A stretch of DNA of 64,000 bases from Flavobacteriales bacterium. Its GTDB lineage: Bacteria > Bacteroidota > Bacteroidia > Flavobacteriales_F > PHOS-HE28. Every line of letters starts with the position of its first letter. Position 1 is the first letter of the stretch. Location of the stretch: contig JADJWA010000001.1 in the NCBI GenBank assembly GCA_016716605.1, positions 1,612,001 through 1,676,000 of the forward strand, in the 5' to 3' direction. Positions 17,162 to 23,371 of this stretch are shown piece by piece. The position numbers and the translations under genes are program-made. Below the pieces are notes generated by a model. That model ran no database searches and was not told the origin of the DNA. It saw only the letters and a program-made list of their open reading frames with translations.

Positions 17162-17611
17162 TCAGTGCGGATCGAGTTGTGAGATCAGCACACGGCCTTT
17201 CTCCAGGAGTTCGAGGCCCGATGAGTCCTTGTAGGCATCGAGGTACACGAGCCTCTTGATCCCTGCTTGAAGGATGAGCTTGCTGCATTCCTTGCACGGC
17301 GAGTGGGTGAGGTACAACGTGGCTTCGCGCGCATTGTTGGTGCTGCGGGCCACTTTCATGATGGCGTTGGCCTCGGCGTGGAGCACGTACCAATGGGTGA
17401 GGCCGCTGCTGTCCTCGCAATCGTTCGGGAATCCGGTGGGCGTGCCATTGTAGCCGTCGCTGATGATCATGCCCTCTTTCACGATCAGGGCCCCCACCTT
17501 CTTGCGGGTGCAGTGGCTCAGCTTGCTCCACTCTTGCGCCATGCGCATGTACGCGCGGTCGTAGCGCTCCTGTTTCTTGGGGTCAGCGTAGACCAGGGAA
17601 TCCTGCTGCAT
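17162..17611 (-). CDS. dCMP deaminase family protein
   Basis: Zinc-dependent deaminase giving dUMP from dCMP for dTTP synthesis. The 149 residues contain the cytidine/deoxycytidylate deaminase signature: HAEANAI (His ligand and catalytic Glu) and PCKECSKLIL (two Cys ligands). Other family motifs: CTRKKVGALIVKEG, SDGYNGTPTGFPNDCED. A ComEB-like role in other bacteria is less likely since no DNA-uptake genes are near. It is directly upstream of the S41 protease (4-bp gap). Confidence 0.93.
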   Translation of the reverse strand: MQQDSLVYADPKKQERYDRAYMRMAQEWSKLSHCTRKKVGALIVKEGMIISDGYNGTPTGFPNDCEDSSGLTHWYVLHAEANAIMKVARSTNNAREATLYLTHSPCKECSKLILQAGIKRLVYLDAYKDSSGLELLEKGRVLISQLDPH

Positions 17612-17655
17612 TCAATCCTCTGATCGTCTGATCGCCGGATCATCTGATCGAATCG

Positions 17656-17702
17656 TACCCAGGGCGGGACTCGAACCTGCCTTCGGCAGGCAAGCCCGCC
17701 GA
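17656..17702 (-). pseudogene. 3' half of a second tRNA-Leu, interrupted by a 19-nt palindrome
   Basis: Reading the minus strand, a T-arm and acceptor 3' strand are recognisable: GCGG, then a 19-nt insert (17677-17695), then GTTCGAGTCCCGC, CCTGGGT and A73. If the insert is removed the T-stem GCGGG/CCCGC and the acceptor strand are perfect. Its acceptor strand pairs with the 5' half at 18109-18132 (ACCCAGG/CCTGGGT), not with the intact tRNA-Leu between them (GCCCAGG/CCTGGGC). So the two halves appear to be one ancestral gene. Confidence 0.7.
17677..17695 (+). repeat. 19-nt palindromic insert, copy 1 (in tRNA T-stem)
   Basis: CTGCCTTCGGCAGGCAAGC on the plus strand. With the preceding C it forms a 6-bp hairpin (CCTGCC-TTC-GGCAGG). 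It splits the T-stem of the tRNA-Leu remnant. Identical 19-mers occur at 18090-18108 (inverted), 29787-29805 and 31429-31447. Confidence 0.85.
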
Positions 17703-17713
17703 ACTCCAAGCTG

Positions 17714-18070
17714 TTATTCTTCAGTGCCCAGGGCGGGACTCGAACCCGCACGACTGTTGAGGTCACTGGTGTTTGAGACCAGCGCGTCTACCAATTCCGC
17801 CACCTGGGCAATGGGGTTGCGAATTTGGGCAAGTATCTCCTTTCCCCTTCCGCTCTTCCAATATTTCTCTCTTTTTCTGGCTTCTGTGCTGCTGTTGGCG
17901 AACTCAAGATGAATGAGCTCGAAGGGTCGATGATGCTTGGTGGTGTTCTCACGCCCGCCGTTGTGCCGTTCAATCCTGTCAATGATATCAGTTGTCATGC
18001 CTACATAGATGTAGCGTCGCACGGTGCTCCTCAGAGCATAAACGAACCAGTGGAATTTTGAGGCAGGCAT
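17714..18070 (-). CDS. GIY-YIG nuclease family protein running into tRNA-Leu
   Basis: 118 residues. Positions 1-85 are a single GIY-YIG (UvrC/URI-type) domain: FVYALRSTVRRYIYVGMT, with the two Tyr-rich strands, the RIERHNGG segment with the catalytic Arg region, and the metal-binding Glu in STEARKREKYWKSG. The last about 30 residues (QVAELVDALVSN ... RAGSSPAL) are the translation of the tRNA-Leu gene that starts directly downstream, so the natural protein probably ends near the domain or the tail is tolerated. Stand-alone GIY-YIG proteins of this size are common and uncharacterised. It lies between two tRNA-Leu half-genes, with a 19-mer beyond each end. Confidence 0.85.
   Translation of the reverse strand: MPASKFHWFVYALRSTVRRYIYVGMTTDIIDRIERHNGGRENTTKHHRPFELIHLEFANSSTEARKREKYWKSGRGKEILAQIRNPIAQVAELVDALVSNTSDLNSRAGSSPALGTEE
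17725..17809 (-). tRNA. tRNA-Leu(CAA)
   Basis: 85 nt on the minus strand. Acceptor GCCCAGG/CCTGGGC with A73, class II D-arm (GCGGAATTGGTAGACGC), anticodon stem CTGGT/ACCAG with loop CTCAAAC giving anticodon CAA, a long variable arm, and T-arm GCGGG-TTCGAGT-CCCGC. CCA is not encoded. The GIY-YIG reading frame passes through the whole gene. Confidence 0.95.
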
Positions 18071-18082
18071 TAGACAGTGCTC

Positions 18083-18132
18083 CCAGCGCGCTTGCCTGCC
18101 GAAGGCAGGTCTACCGATTCCGCCACCTGGGT
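18083..18132 (-). pseudogene. 5' half of a second tRNA-Leu, interrupted by a 19-nt palindrome
   Basis: Minus strand: ACCCAGG, TG, GCGGAATCGGTAGAC, then the 19-nt insert (18108-18090), then GCGCTGG. Compared with the intact tRNA-Leu (GGTAGAC followed directly by GCGCTGG), the insert is exactly 19 nt in the D-stem. Beyond GCGCTGG no anticodon arm can be folded and the GIY-YIG gene begins. It can pair with the 3' half at 17656-17702. Confidence 0.7.
18090..18108 (-). repeat. 19-nt palindromic insert, copy 2 (in tRNA D-stem, inverted)
   Basis: The minus strand reads CTGCCTTCGGCAGGCAAGC, identical to copy 1 but in the opposite orientation, so copies 1 and 2 are terminal inverted repeats of the 432-bp segment that holds the GIY-YIG gene and the intact tRNA-Leu. 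Confidence 0.85.
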
Positions 18133-18165
18133 GGGTGCCCCGCTAAAGGGACGGCGAAAATAGCC

Positions 18166-19707
18166 TTACAACCGCTTCAACAGCCCCCTTAGATCCACCT
18201 TCTCGCTCACAATGCGCTCCAAATCGGCGATGGCCACCCGCTCCTGCTTCATGCTGTCGCGTTCGCGGATGGTGACGGCGTTGTCGGTGAGCGTCTCGTG
18301 GTCCACGGTGATGCAATACGGCGTGCCGATGGCGTCCTGCCTGCGGTAGCGTTTGCCGATGCTGTCCTTCTCGTCGTACTGGCAGTTGTGCGAGATTTTC
18401 AGGCTATCGATGATCTCCCGTGCCTTCTCGGGCAGGCCATCCTTCTTGATCAGCGGCAGCACGGCCACCTTCACCGGTGCGAGCGGAGCGGGGATGCGGA
18501 GCACCACACGCTCTTCGCCGCCCTCGAGCTTCTCTTCATCGTAGGCTGCGCTGAGGATCGCGAGGAACATGCGGTCGAGCCCGATGCTGGTCTCCACCAC
18601 GTAGGGCACGTAGCTTTCATTGGCCTCGGGGTCGAAGTAGGTGAGCTTGCGGCCGCTGTGCTTCTCGTGGCTGCTGAGATCAAAGTCCGTGCGGCTGTGG
18701 ATCCCTTCGAGCTCCTTGAAGCCCATGGGGAAAAGGAACTCGATGTCGCAGGCGGCGTTGGCGTAGTGCGCGAGTTTGATGTGGTCGTGGAAGCGGTAGT
18801 GGTCGGTGGGCAGCCCCAGCGCGCGGTGCCAGGCGATGCGCTTCTCCTTCCACGTGTTGTACCACTCCATCTCGGAGCCGGGCTTCACGAAGAACTGCAT
18901 CTCCATCTGCTCGAACTCGCGCATGCGGAACACGAACTGCCGCGCCACGATCTCGTTGCGGAAGGCCTTGCCGGTCTGCGCGATGCCGAAGGGGATCTTC
19001 ATGCGTGCGCTCTTCTGCACGTTGAGGAAGTTGACGAAGATGCCTTGGGCGGTCTCAGGCCGCAGGTAGATGGTGCTGCTCTCGCCGCTCACGCTGCCGA
19101 GCTCCGTGGCGAACATCAGGTTGAACTGCCGCACTTCGGTCCAGTTGGCCGTGCCGCTGACAGGGCACTTGATCTCCTCGTCGATGATCAGTTGGCGCAC
19201 CGCTTCCAGGTCGTTCGCTTCGAGCGCGGCTTTCATGCGGCCTTCCACCGCGTCGATCCGTTCCTGCGAACGCTTCACGTTGGGGTTGGTGGCCCGGAAC
19301 TGCGCTTCATCGAAGGCCTCGCCGAACTTCTTCTTCCCCTTCTCCACCTCCTTCTCGATCTTGTCCGCGTACTTGGCGATGTGATCTTCCAAGAGCACGT
19401 CCGCGCGGTAACGCTTCTTGCTGTCCTTGTTGTCGATGAGCGGATCGTTGAAGGCGTCCACGTGGCCGCTTGCCTTCCACACGGTGGGGTGCATGAAGAT
19501 GGCCGCATCGATGCCCACGATGTTCTCGTTGAGCTTCGTCATGGCGGCCCACCAGTATTGCCGGATGTTGTTCTTCAGCTCGGCGCCATAAGGGCCGTAG
19601 TCGTACGTGGCGCTCAGGCCATCGTAGATCTCGCTGCTGGGGAACACGAAGCCATACTCTTTGGCATGACCGATCAACGTCTTGAGACGGTCTTCTTGAT
19701 TGCTCAT
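18166..19707 (-). CDS. glyS (glyQS type): Glycyl-tRNA synthetase (single-chain type)
   Basis: Class II synthetase of the homodimeric (eukaryote/archaea/Gram-positive) type, 513 residues. Recognised by KEYGFVFPSSEIYDGLSATYDYGPYGAEL at the N-terminus (split here: YGFVFPSSEIYDGLS and YDYGPYGAEL are the marks), TAQGIFVNFLNV, the motif 2 region IPFGIAQTGKAFRNEI, and the motif 3 segment VVETSIGLDRMFLAIL. The C-terminal anticodon-binding domain starts near PAPLAPVKVAVLPL. The ATG at 19707 gives the usual short N-terminus. A weak CATCTTTG element lies just upstream. Confidence 0.97.
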   Translation of the reverse strand: MSNQEDRLKTLIGHAKEYGFVFPSSEIYDGLSATYDYGPYGAELKNNIRQYWWAAMTKLNENIVGIDAAIFMHPTVWKASGHVDAFNDPLIDNKDSKKRYRADVLLEDHIAKYADKIEKEVEKGKKKFGEAFDEAQFRATNPNVKRSQERIDAVEGRMKAALEANDLEAVRQLIIDEEIKCPVSGTANWTEVRQFNLMFATELGSVSGESSTIYLRPETAQGIFVNFLNVQKSARMKIPFGIAQTGKAFRNEIVARQFVFRMREFEQMEMQFFVKPGSEMEWYNTWKEKRIAWHRALGLPTDHYRFHDHIKLAHYANAACDIEFLFPMGFKELEGIHSRTDFDLSSHEKHSGRKLTYFDPEANESYVPYVVETSIGLDRMFLAILSAAYDEEKLEGGEERVVLRIPAPLAPVKVAVLPLIKKDGLPEKAREIIDSLKISHNCQYDEKDSIGKRYRRQDAIGTPYCITVDHETLTDNAVTIRERDSMKQERVAIADLERIVSEKVDLRGLLKRL

Positions 19708-19826
19708 ATAGTGGAGCGTGCGCTCTGGAAACCTTCAGCGTCGCCGGCGCAAAGATGGGGGAATCGCTCCCAATCGGCAGCTCTTCTGCACGTACTCAAC
19801 GAAGCGGGGCGCCTTATCTTGGTGCC

Positions 19827-20087
19827 ATGAGCTTTGCTGGGCACGTCATGGACATGATCGCTCGAGCTAAGGCAAACACTCGTCCACGCCGGAATCCATT
19901 TGACCGAGAGGTAAGAGCATCGCAGCGCGTCAATCCGGAGTTCTTGAAACCGATGACATGGGAGGTGCGAGAAGCCCTAAGGGGAAAGTTGGATGCTGAG
20001 CGTCGAAGTCGTTTGGTTTGGGAGCGGATAGTGCTGGTCGCCACCGTCGTCCTCCTGTTCGCTACAGGCTGGTGGCTGCTCGCATGA
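19827..20087 (+). CDS. Small conserved protein with C-terminal membrane anchor
   Basis: 86 residues from the ATG at 19827. The N-terminus MSFAGHVMDMIARAKAN followed by a basic RPRRNPF stretch is a pattern I associate with small uncharacterised Bacteroidota proteins. The C-terminus IVLVATVVLLFATGWWLLA is a clear single transmembrane helix, so it is probably tail-anchored with the basic part in the cytoplasm. A TATCTTGG sequence (one mismatch to TAnnTTTG) lies a few bases upstream. No function can be assigned. Confidence 0.65.
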   Translation: MSFAGHVMDMIARAKANTRPRRNPFDREVRASQRVNPEFLKPMTWEVREALRGKLDAERRSRLVWERIVLVATVVLLFATGWWLLA

Positions 20088-20106
20088 GCGGCGTTACCTT
20101 CGCCAT

Positions 20107-20406
20107 GTGCCATCCGTGAAGCCCGTCCTCGCCCGCCGTATCTTCTGGGATGTGGATTTTGAGAAGTTAGACTACGATGTGAAGGCGACCTTCGTGATCG
20201 AACGGGTGTTCGAGCGTGGCGATGTGGAGGACATAAGGAACTGTAGAAGGTACTATGGCGATGAGAAGGTGAGGGCCGTATTGTTGAACGCCAAATTCTT
20301 GCCAGAGCAACGCATGCACCTCGCCAGCGCAGTGGTCGGCGAGCCCCTTGAGAATTTCCGATGCTACATACTGAGGCGCTCCTCCCCGGGACTCTTCCCA
20401 TACTAG
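20107..20406 (+). CDS. DUF6922 domain protein, probable antitoxin partner
   Basis: 99 residues from GTG at 20107; a second GTG at 20116 would begin MKPVLARRIFWDVDFEKL and is equally plausible. The motif FWDVDFEKLDYDVKATFVIE with ERGDVEDIRNCRRYYG is typical of DUF6922 proteins, which sit directly upstream of AbiEii-like nucleotidyltransferase genes. Its 3' end overlaps the next gene by 46 bp in another frame, a strong coupling. Inferred role: antitoxin/immunity half of a two-gene abortive-infection or toxin-antitoxin unit. Confidence 0.78.
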   Translation: MPSVKPVLARRIFWDVDFEKLDYDVKATFVIERVFERGDVEDIRNCRRYYGDEKVRAVLLNAKFLPEQRMHLASAVVGEPLENFRCYILRRSSPGLFPY

Positions 20407-20987
20407 AGCGCCTGATGCGGCTTGAGGCACTCGACCAGTTCGCGTTGGTGGGTGGAACGGCATTGGCGCTTCGGTATGGTCATCGATTATCCGTGGACCT
20501 CGATTTGTTCGGCCATGAACTTCAGCATGAGGCGATGGTCGAAGCGCTTCGGTCCGAATTCGGGGCCTCGTTCAGCTATGAGCCCCCTGCCCAAAAGTCG
20601 ATAGGCGTGTTCTGCTTCATCGACGGGATCAAGGTGGATATCGTGCGCTACCCGCATCCGAGGATCGCAGAGGTTACAACCGTCGGTGACGTTCGGATGT
20701 ACGCTGATGACGATATCGCCGCAATGAAGGTCCAAGCTATTCTCGGCCGGGGACGCAAGAAGGACTTCTGGGACCTTGCCGAACTCATTCGCCACCGCAC
20801 CTTAGCAAGTGTGATCGACTGTCACGCCCGGAAGTACCCCAATCAGATGCTCGCGATCAGCATACCCAATGCGCTGGTGTACTACGCCGATGCGGAGGAG
20901 AGCGAAGTACCGGTAAGCTTGAAGCAACAAACATGGGAAGGTGTGAAGCAGGTCGTTCGCAATGCGGTTGAGGAGTTTCTGCGCTGA
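20361..20987 (+). CDS. AbiEii/AbiGii-like nucleotidyltransferase toxin-family protein
   Basis: 208 residues of the nucleotidyltransferase fold: QFALVGGTALALRYGHRLSVDLDLF has the GG-x(n)-DxD-like active site (Gly-Gly and the Asp pair of SVDLDLF), followed by DGIKVDIVRYPH with a third acidic residue and the helical C-terminus with KKDFWDLAELIRH. AbiEii-family enzymes can transfer nucleotides to tRNA in toxin-antitoxin settings; activity here is untested. The ATG at 20361 lies inside the DUF6922 gene. Confidence 0.85.
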   Translation: MLHTEALLPGTLPILERLMRLEALDQFALVGGTALALRYGHRLSVDLDLFGHELQHEAMVEALRSEFGASFSYEPPAQKSIGVFCFIDGIKVDIVRYPHPRIAEVTTVGDVRMYADDDIAAMKVQAILGRGRKKDFWDLAELIRHRTLASVIDCHARKYPNQMLAISIPNALVYYADAEESEVPVSLKQQTWEGVKQVVRNAVEEFLR

Positions 20988-21006
20988 CCACCTCTAGCTT
21001 CGCCGC

Positions 21007-21597
21007 GTGATCGAGCACCGCAACACCCTCATCTCCGAGGACCTCTTCGAGAAACGTTTCGTCTGCGACCTCAACGCCTGCAAGGGCGCCTGCTGCGTGG
21101 AAGGCGAGAGCGGCGCGCCGCTGCTGAAGGAAGAGGCCGAGCAGATCGAGAAGCTCTGGCCGAAGTACAAGAGCTACATCCCGGAGAAGGGCAGGCAGGC
21201 CGTGGCCGAGCAGGGCTTCAGCGTGATCGATGAGGACGGCGACCTGGTGACGCCGCTCGTGGACGGCAAGAAGGAATGCGCGTTCACGGTCTTCGATGAG
21301 AAGGGCATCGCGCTCTGCGGAATCGAGAAAGCGTGGAAGGATGGCAAGGTCCCTTTCCGCAAGCCGATCAGCTGCCACCTGTATCCCATCCGCATCGAGA
21401 AGGTCGGCGAGCGCGACGGCCTCAACTACCACAAGTGGAACCTGTGCAAGCCGGCCTGCACCTGCGGCGCCAAGCTCGATGTGCCCGTGTTCCGCTTCTT
21501 GAAGGATTCACTCATCCGCGCGTATGGAGCGGAGTGGTACGCCGAGCTGGAAGGGATCTATGAAGAGTGGCTCAAAGAGCCTGAGCGGAAGAAGTAG
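21007..21597 (+). CDS. DUF3109 family protein (cysteine-rich, YkgJ-like)
   Basis: 196 residues from GTG at 21007. Cys-rich motifs: CDLNACKGACCVEG near the N-terminus, CAFTVFDEKGIALCGIEKA, ISCHLYPIRI, and CKPACTCG. The spacing resembles the Fe/Zn-binding CxxxxCC family (YkgJ-like). DUF3109 proteins are nearly universal in Bacteroidota, of unknown role; metal binding is inferred from the cysteines. It is 19 bp after the AbiEii-like gene but is a housekeeping type, so co-transcription is probably incidental. Confidence 0.85.
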   Translation: MIEHRNTLISEDLFEKRFVCDLNACKGACCVEGESGAPLLKEEAEQIEKLWPKYKSYIPEKGRQAVAEQGFSVIDEDGDLVTPLVDGKKECAFTVFDEKGIALCGIEKAWKDGKVPFRKPISCHLYPIRIEKVGERDGLNYHKWNLCKPACTCGAKLDVPVFRFLKDSLIRAYGAEWYAELEGIYEEWLKEPERKK

Positions 21598-22074
21598 TGC
21601 ATGGCTCTCGCAGAGCTGCCGTGTTCCGGATCAAGCGCCCGCATTGGATTGCGTTCTACGCCTCGGTGCAGGATTCTGCATGCGCCTTCCCCCGGGCTGC
21701 GCGCCATTGCGCTGCACGCGCCTCGTGGAACGCGCGCTGCGACTGACCATTCGCTTCGCCCGCGCGCCATACCGCACTGGATCCGCGCGCTTCGGCCCTT
21801 GTTAACCGATCGTCAAAAGATTTTCCTTGCAAGTGTGCTCGCGCGATCCCTTGCCCGTCAACAGGGCGATTCAGGCCCGTGTTGAAAAGTCCAAAAAAGT
21901 GCCCCCCCCGGACCGTTGCTGCCGATCCGCATCGCGTCCATTTTTGTGACCCGCCGACGCCTTCCTCCGAGTGCTTCCGGAATCGACGCCGACGGACCAA
22001 CCGACAAGACCGAGAATCACTTAACGGGCCCCACCACCCGAACGGACTACCGACCTCTTCATTTTCCCAACACC
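21598..22074. other. 477-bp intergenic region upstream of nrdB
   Basis: No convincing gene, NrdR box or riboswitch was seen. The one candidate signal is a TTG (21916-21918), 20-nt spacer, CATTTTTG (21939-21946), one mismatch from the TAnnTTTG consensus, about 128 nt before the nrdB ATG. The nrdB frame is open back to 21916 but that part has no family similarity. Confidence 0.5.
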
Positions 22075-23100
22075 ATGAGCAACGATACCCAGATGAGCAT
22101 GGAGCTCCCCCCCGATCCCGCCTTCACCAACGAGCCCCTCCTCAAAGAGAACAAGGACCGCTTCGTCATCTTCCCCATCCAGCACAACGACATCTGGCAG
22201 TTCTACAAGAAGCACGAGGCCGCCTTCTGGACCGCCGAGGAGATCGACCTCCATGCCGACCTCGTGGACTGGGCCGACAAGCTCAACGACGACGAGCGCT
22301 ACTTCATCAAGCACGTGCTCGCCTTCTTCGCCGCCAGCGACGGCATCGTGAACGAGAACCTCGCGGAGAACTTCCTGCACGAAGTGCAGTATCCCGAGGC
22401 GCGCTTCTTCTATGGCTTCCAGATTGCCATGGAGAACATCCACAGCGAGACCTACAGCCTGCTCATCGACACGCTGATCAAGGATCCCTTGGAGAAAGAC
22501 AAGCTGCTGCATGCCATCGACACCGTGCCCTGCGTGAGCAAGAAGGCCGAGTGGGCGCTGAAGTGGATCAGCAAGGGCACCTTCGCCGAGCGCCTCATCG
22601 CCTTCGCTGCCGTGGAAGGCATCTTCTTCAGCGGCAGCTTCTGCTCCATCTTCTGGCTGAAGAAGCGCGGCCTCATGCCCGGCCTCAGCTTCAGCAACGA
22701 GCTCATCAGCCGCGACGAGGGCCTGCATTGCGACTTCGCCTGCCTGCTCTACACCAAGCACCTGCTCAACAAGCTCCCCAAGAAGACCGTGGAGACCATC
22801 ATCCGCGATGCCGTGGAGATCGAGAAGGAGTTCGTGACCGACGCCCTGCCCGTGAACCTGATCGGCATGAACGCCAAGCTCATGCAGCAGTACATCGAGT
22901 TCGTGGCCGACCGCCTGCTCATGGAACTCGGCAACGAGAAGGTGTACAACGCCCTGAACCCGTTCGACTTCATGGAGATGATCTCGCTCCAGGGCAAGAC
23001 CAACTTCTTCGAGAAGCGCGTCGGTGAGTACCAGAAGGCCGGGGTGCTCAACAAGGGCGATAAGAACGAGGCCAAGTTCACGTTGGACGCTGATTTCTGA
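22075..23100 (+). CDS. nrdB: Ribonucleotide reductase class Ia, beta (radical) subunit
   Basis: Provides the tyrosyl-radical/di-iron centre for NrdA. 341 residues from the ATG at 22075, chosen because the frame upstream is not conserved. The sequence is close to eukaryotic R2: FFAASDGIVNENLAENF, EARFFYGFQIAMENIHSE with di-iron ligands, and SGSFCSIFWLKKRGLMPGL. It ends FTLDADF, the C-terminal tail that docks on the alpha subunit. The next gene (271 bp later) is nrdA, which carries an ATP-cone. Confidence 0.96.
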   Translation: MSNDTQMSMELPPDPAFTNEPLLKENKDRFVIFPIQHNDIWQFYKKHEAAFWTAEEIDLHADLVDWADKLNDDERYFIKHVLAFFAASDGIVNENLAENFLHEVQYPEARFFYGFQIAMENIHSETYSLLIDTLIKDPLEKDKLLHAIDTVPCVSKKAEWALKWISKGTFAERLIAFAAVEGIFFSGSFCSIFWLKKRGLMPGLSFSNELISRDEGLHCDFACLLYTKHLLNKLPKKTVETIIRDAVEIEKEFVTDALPVNLIGMNAKLMQQYIEFVADRLLMELGNEKVYNALNPFDFMEMISLQGKTNFFEKRVGEYQKAGVLNKGDKNEAKFTLDADF

Positions 23101-23371
23101 ACAACAGGAGGCAAGAGGCAAGCGCAGGAGGCAATCGAGGATCGACTAGCCTATCGCGGAATCAATTGCCTACTGCCCACTGCCCCCACAACTCACATTG
23201 ATCAGTTGAAGAAGACCCTCGCGATCTCCTAGCAAGCGGATTCAAGACCAAGACTTTTAGAACCCCGGTCGACGCCAGGCACGCCGAGCGCCACCAAGGG
23301 GAGAACCAATCACCCAAACCCCTTCGCCCAAGGCGGGAGCCCCACGTGAAGGCCAATACCCAAAGAGAAGC
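23101..23371. other. 271-bp gap between nrdB and nrdA
   Basis: Non-coding as far as I can see. It contains a short purine-rich stretch with three AGGAGGC/GAGGCAA-like repeats just after nrdB and a CTACTGCCCACTGCCC stretch typical of low-complexity intergenic DNA. No promoter or riboswitch was convincing. Confidence 0.5.

Noticed and set aside
21656..22000. 114-codon minus-strand frame upstream of nrdB
   Set aside because: Arg/Ala/Gly-rich without recognisable features; overlaps a probable leader region.
21598..22074. NrdR boxes or B12 riboswitch controlling nrdBA
   Set aside because: No AT-rich 16-bp NrdR box pair and no cobalamin-box-like sequence could be found.
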